From positions 1-14,284 of the forward strand of contig JAGOBT010000026.1 of assembly GCA_017999135.1 (NCBI GenBank): 14,284 bases of DNA, written 5' to 3'. Made by a program: the position numbers and the translations under genes. This document shows, one piece after another, positions 11,982 through 14,284 of the stretch; positions within the stretch are counted from its first letter, which is position 1; the number at the start of each line of letters is the position of its first letter. Source of the DNA: Burkholderiaceae bacterium. GTDB lineage: Bacteria; Pseudomonadota; Gammaproteobacteria; Burkholderiales; Burkholderiaceae_C. A model generated the notes under the pieces. It was not told where the DNA came from. It ran no database searches and saw only the letters and a list, made by a program, of their open reading frames with translations.

Positions 11982-13106
11982 ATGCGACATCCCCCCTTCC
12001 GCGCCGACCAGGTCGGCAGCCTGCTGCGCCCCGCGGCCTTGGCCGACGCCCGTGCCCGCCACCGCGCCGGCCAGCTCGACGCGGCCGCCCTGCAGGCGGC
12101 CGAAGACGCCGCCATCACCGACGCGGTGCGCCGCCAGCGCGCCTGCGGGCTGCAGTCGGTCACCGACGGCGAATTTCGCCGCGACTGGTGGCACCTGGAC
12201 TTCCTGTCGCAGCTGGACGGCGTGACGCTGGTCGACAACGGTGGCCAGAAGTTCAAGATCGCCGGGCAGAGCGAGCAGCCGCCGATCGCATCGGTGACGG
12301 GCAAGGTCGGCTGCAGCAGGCCGATCATGGCCGACCACTTCCGCTTCCTGGCCGCTGCGGTGGCCCGTGACAACGCAGAACACGGTGGTCCGGCTGCCGT
12401 GGCCAAGATGACGATCCCGTCGCCGTCGATGCTGCACCTGCGCGGCGGGCGGGCGGCCATCTCGCGCGTGGCCTACCCCGATCTGGACGCCTTCTGGGAC
12501 GACGTGGCGGCCGCCTACCGCGCGGCCATCGGCCACCTGGCCGACGCGGGCTGCCGCTACCTGCAGCTCGACGACATCACCTTCGCCTACCTGTGCGACC
12601 CCAAGATCCGCGACAACTGCCGCGCCAACGGCGACGACCCCGATGCGCTGCCGCGGCGCTATGCCCAGGTGATCAACGCTGCCCTGGCCGGCCGGCCCGC
12701 CGACATGGCGGTGACCATCCACACCTGCCGCGGCAACTTCAAGAGCGCCTGGGTGGCCGAGGGTGGCTACGACCCGGTGGTCGAAGCCATGTTCAGCACC
12801 GACGTGGACGGCTGGTTCATGGAATTCGACAACGAGCGCGCCGGCGGCTTCGAGCCGCTGCGCCACCTGCCGGCGGGCAAGCTGGTGGTGCTGGGCCTGG
12901 TGACGACCAAGCTGGGCGAGCTGGAAACTGCAGACGCGCTGATGCGCCGCATCGACGAGGCCGCGCAGGTGGTGCCGCTGGACCAGCTGTGCCTGTCGCC
13001 GCAGTGCGGCTTTTCCAGCACCCACCACGGCAATGCGCTGTCGCAGGACGACCAATGGCGCAAGCTCGAGCGGGTGGTGGAGGTGGCCCGCCGGGTGTGG
13101 GGCTGA
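11982..13106 (+). CDS. Single-domain MetE-like methyltransferase (cobalamin-independent methionine synthase C-terminal family)
   Basis: A 374-residue TIM-barrel protein related to the catalytic C-terminal half of MetE, of the short YxjG/YxjH type annotated '5-methyltetrahydropteroyltriglutamate-homocysteine methyltransferase'. Conserved features are RADQVGSLLRP (7-17), SVTDGEFRRDWW (59-70), LQLDDITFAYLCD (195-207, the acidic homocysteine-binding position), and the zinc-ligand set His247 and Cys249 (IHTCRGN), Glu281 (FMEFD) and Cys342 (SPQCGFSST). It lacks the N-terminal half that MetE uses to bind folate polyglutamate, so the methyl donor may be something other than folate (inference from family). 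The ATG at 11982 has only a weak AGAAAG upstream but starts the conserved block correctly. It is divergent from hbd and about 90 bp ahead of the C1 peptidase on the same strand; no functional link is seen. Confidence 0.85.
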   Translation: MRHPPFRADQVGSLLRPAALADARARHRAGQLDAAALQAAEDAAITDAVRRQRACGLQSVTDGEFRRDWWHLDFLSQLDGVTLVDNGGQKFKIAGQSEQPPIASVTGKVGCSRPIMADHFRFLAAAVARDNAEHGGPAAVAKMTIPSPSMLHLRGGRAAISRVAYPDLDAFWDDVAAAYRAAIGHLADAGCRYLQLDDITFAYLCDPKIRDNCRANGDDPDALPRRYAQVINAALAGRPADMAVTIHTCRGNFKSAWVAEGGYDPVVEAMFSTDVDGWFMEFDNERAGGFEPLRHLPAGKLVVLGLVTTKLGELETADALMRRIDEAAQVVPLDQLCLSPQCGFSSTHHGNALSQDDQWRKLERVVEVARRVWG

Positions 13107-13188
13107 GCCGGTGGCCCGGCGGCCGTGTCCCTAGAAAGCGGCTTGCGGCATGCGGGGCGGCGCAGCAGCATGCAGCGCACCCCACCAC

Positions 13189-13193
13189 AGGAG
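13189..13193 (+). promoter_or_regulatory. Ribosome binding site of the C1 peptidase
   Basis: AGGAG with a 6-nt spacer (ACCCCC) precedes the ATG at 13200. It decides this start over in-frame ATGs at 13125 and 13170, which lack such a site and would add unconserved residues. Confidence 0.7.
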
Positions 13194-13199
13194 ACCCCC

Positions 13200-14021
13200 A
13201 TGGCCACACGTGCCCGCAGCAAGACGCCGCCCTTCATCCTGAACTGCCTGCCGTCGCCCAAGCCCGAGAAGAACTGGACGCTGGAAACGGCCGCCGCGGC
13301 CGGCATCACCAGCGCGGCCACGCCCAGGTCTGCTGCGGCGGCAGCGGCCAACATCGACCTGCGTGAAGGCTGGTGGGCCATCGGCGACCAGGGCAACACC
13401 GGCAGCTGCGTGGGCTGGGGCACGGCCGACGCGGTGCTGCGCTGGCATTTCGTGAAGGCCGGGCGCCTGGGCAAGACCGAGAAGCTGTCGGTGCGCTACA
13501 TCTGGATGGCGTCGAAGGAGACCGACCAGTACACCACCCGGCCCACCAGCTTCGTCGAGAGCGACGGCACCTGGCTGACGGCGGCGCTGGGCATTGCGCA
13601 GAAGTTCGGCGTGGTGACGGACAAGGTGCTGCCGTTCAAGCTGGGCGGCCAGTCGCAGATGTACACCGGCAGCGCCAACACCTTCTACGCCCTGGCAGCA
13701 CAGCGGCGCATCGCGTCGTACTTCAACCTGGGGCGCAATCTGTCGGCCTGGCGCAACTGGCTGGCCACCAAGGGTCCGATCCTGACCCGGCTGGACGTGG
13801 ACGACGCCTTCATGCAGGCCACCGCCACCAAGGGCAAGCTCGACACCTACACCGCCAACAGCGGCCTGGGCGGCCACTGCGTGGCCCTGGTGGGCTACGT
13901 GAACGGGCGCTTCATCGTGCGCAACAGCTGGGGCACCGGCTGGGGCGACAAGGGCTTCGCCCACGCGGCCGACAGCTATGCCCAACCGGCGTTCACTGAA
14001 GCGTTTGGCGTGGTGTTGTAG
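13200..14021 (+). CDS. Papain-family (C1) cysteine peptidase, no signal peptide
   Basis: A 273-residue cysteine peptidase with the full papain catalytic set: oxyanion-hole Gln64 and nucleophile Cys70 (GDQGNTGSCVGWG), His226 (GLGGHCVALVGY) and Asn242 (RNSWGTGWGDKGF). The usual CW after the active cysteine is CV here. The chain starts with a charged, non-hydrophobic N-terminus and an Ala-rich stretch (31-50) directly before NIDLREGWW, the normal mature N-terminus of papain folds (xxDLRxxG). There is no Sec, Tat or lipobox signal and no I29-type inhibitor prodomain of normal size (about 50 residues here against roughly 90-100). It thus looks cytoplasmic or exported by another route; substrate and role are unknown. 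A strong ribosome site fixes the start. It has its own upstream gap (93 bp) after the metE-like gene and is followed by the inverted-repeat element. Confidence 0.85.
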   Translation: MATRARSKTPPFILNCLPSPKPEKNWTLETAAAAGITSAATPRSAAAAAANIDLREGWWAIGDQGNTGSCVGWGTADAVLRWHFVKAGRLGKTEKLSVRYIWMASKETDQYTTRPTSFVESDGTWLTAALGIAQKFGVVTDKVLPFKLGGQSQMYTGSANTFYALAAQRRIASYFNLGRNLSAWRNWLATKGPILTRLDVDDAFMQATATKGKLDTYTANSGLGGHCVALVGYVNGRFIVRNSWGTGWGDKGFAHAADSYAQPAFTEAFGVVL

Positions 14022-14074
14022 CCATCCTGGGCGTCGTGGCTGGGCTCGTTGCGGCCATTGGGTTCTGCGCGATC

Positions 14075-14185
14075 GCGCCGGGCCGGGAGGGCCTGTTTTG
14101 CTCCATGTCCCCCGTCCTACACGCCGCAAGCGGCGAATAGGACTCCTCCTCTACTTCCGCAAAACAGGCCCTCCCGGCCCGGCGC
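14075..14185. repeat. 111-bp element with perfect 27-bp terminal inverted repeats
   Basis: Arms 14075-14101 and 14159-14185 are exact reverse complements over 27 bp (outer end GCGCCGGGCC, inner end CCTGTTTTGC), with a 57-nt interior that itself contains a REP-like hairpin. There is no coding potential inside. The element starts 54 bp after the C1 peptidase stop, and the RNA would fold into a long stable hairpin, so it may also end or protect that transcript. The form resembles a MITE or a BIME-type extragenic repeat; no target-site duplication is evident at its borders. Identity as a dispersed repeat needs other copies in the genome. Confidence 0.7.
14114..14143. repeat. REP-like imperfect hairpin inside the 111-bp element
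   Basis: GTCCTA-CA-CGCCGC-AA-GCGGCG-AA-TAGGAC: an outer 6-bp stem, a 2x2 mismatch, an inner 6-bp stem and a 2-nt loop. A GC palindrome interrupted by a small mismatch is the usual REP architecture. Read on the minus strand it is directly preceded by GGAGGA, like the GGAG/GTAG head found beside RAYT-type REPs (family knowledge; the match is my inference). Confidence 0.55.
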
Positions 14186-14191
14186 TCAGCC

Positions 14192-14227
14192 GCCACCGAG
14201 AGACGCGCCGCATGCGGTGACGGTGGC
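14192..14227. repeat. Stem-loop between the two REP-like copies
   Basis: GCCACCG (14192-14198) pairs with CGGTGGC (14221-14227), enclosing the perfect palindrome CCGCATGCGG (14208-14217). It lies between the 111-bp element and the second REP-like copy, so the whole 14075-14284 stretch is built of hairpins and holds no gene. Confidence 0.4.
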
Positions 14228-14264
14228 TGGACGAGGACGGCGGGTGCCTGGCCGACGTCAGTGA

Positions 14265-14284
14265 AGGAGGAGTCCTATTCGCCG
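14265..14284. repeat. First half of an inverted second REP-like copy, cut by window end
   Basis: The last 20 bases are the exact reverse complement of 14131-14150, covering the GGAGGA head, GTCCTA, the TT mismatch position and CGCCG. The palindrome would be completed beyond the window. Two REP-like units in opposite orientation about 120 bp apart match a BIME-type pair. Confidence 0.6.

Noticed and set aside
14022..14284. Retron ncRNA, integron attC site or CRISPR-like array in the hairpin-rich tail.
   Set aside because: There is no reverse transcriptase or integrase in the window, no attC core (GTTRRRY), and no regularly spaced direct repeats. The structure fits REP/TIR-type repeats better.

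Overview
The window is a gene-dense, GC-rich stretch (by eye around 70% GC, strong G/C at third codon positions) of a betaproteobacterial chromosome. Gene content and protein style point to the Burkholderiales, probably the Rubrivivax-Leptothrix-Ideonella neighbourhood, but no single marker here fixes the genus. There are ten protein-coding genes, no RNA genes and no CRISPR. Only the right edge carries repeat-type DNA.

Layout, left to right. (1) The 3' part of lolD, the ATPase of the lipoprotein-releasing LolCDE complex, runs off the left edge. It meets a beta-hydroxyacid dehydrogenase tail to tail, and one 9-bp inverted repeat contains both stop codons. (2) A two-gene unit at 1799-3450 encodes a monoheme cytochrome c and a Tat-exported flavoprotein, the two subunits of a flavocytochrome c sulfide dehydrogenase (FccAB). 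It ends in a GC-rich hairpin shared with the convergent acuI. (3) On the minus strand lie a cytoplasmic BtuF-like cobalamin-binding-type protein and, 64 bp downstream, acuI (acrylyl-CoA reductase family). (4) Divergent from these is a translationally coupled signalling pair: a REC-HD-GYP response regulator (c-di-GMP phosphodiesterase type) and a 1482-residue soluble hybrid kinase with about five PAS domains, HisKA, HATPase, two receivers and an HPt. (5) A 3-hydroxybutyryl-CoA dehydrogenase converges on the kinase with a 7-bp overlap. Divergent from it is a single-domain MetE-like methyltransferase. (6) A papain-family (C1) peptidase without signal peptide or prodomain follows. (7) The last 260 bp hold a 111-bp element with perfect 27-bp terminal inverted repeats around a REP-like hairpin, and the first half of an inverted second hairpin cut by the window end.

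How the parts work together: fccA and fccB form a periplasmic sulfide-oxidising electron-transfer pair. The kinase and HD-GYP regulator form a closed phosphorelay that should control c-di-GMP turnover. The remaining metabolic genes (beta-hydroxyacid dehydrogenase, AcuI, 3-hydroxybutyryl-CoA dehydrogenase, MetE-like protein) look like ordinary housekeeping or catabolic genes without a visible shared pathway.

No clearly new multi-gene system is visible. The points most worth a second look are: the FccB flavoprotein in which the covalent-FAD cysteine position is serine while the redox disulfide cysteines are kept; the HD-GYP active-site substitutions (Glu ligand to Gly, HDIGK Lys to Leu); the cytoplasmic-looking C1 peptidase; and the inverted-repeat/REP-like element at the right edge.
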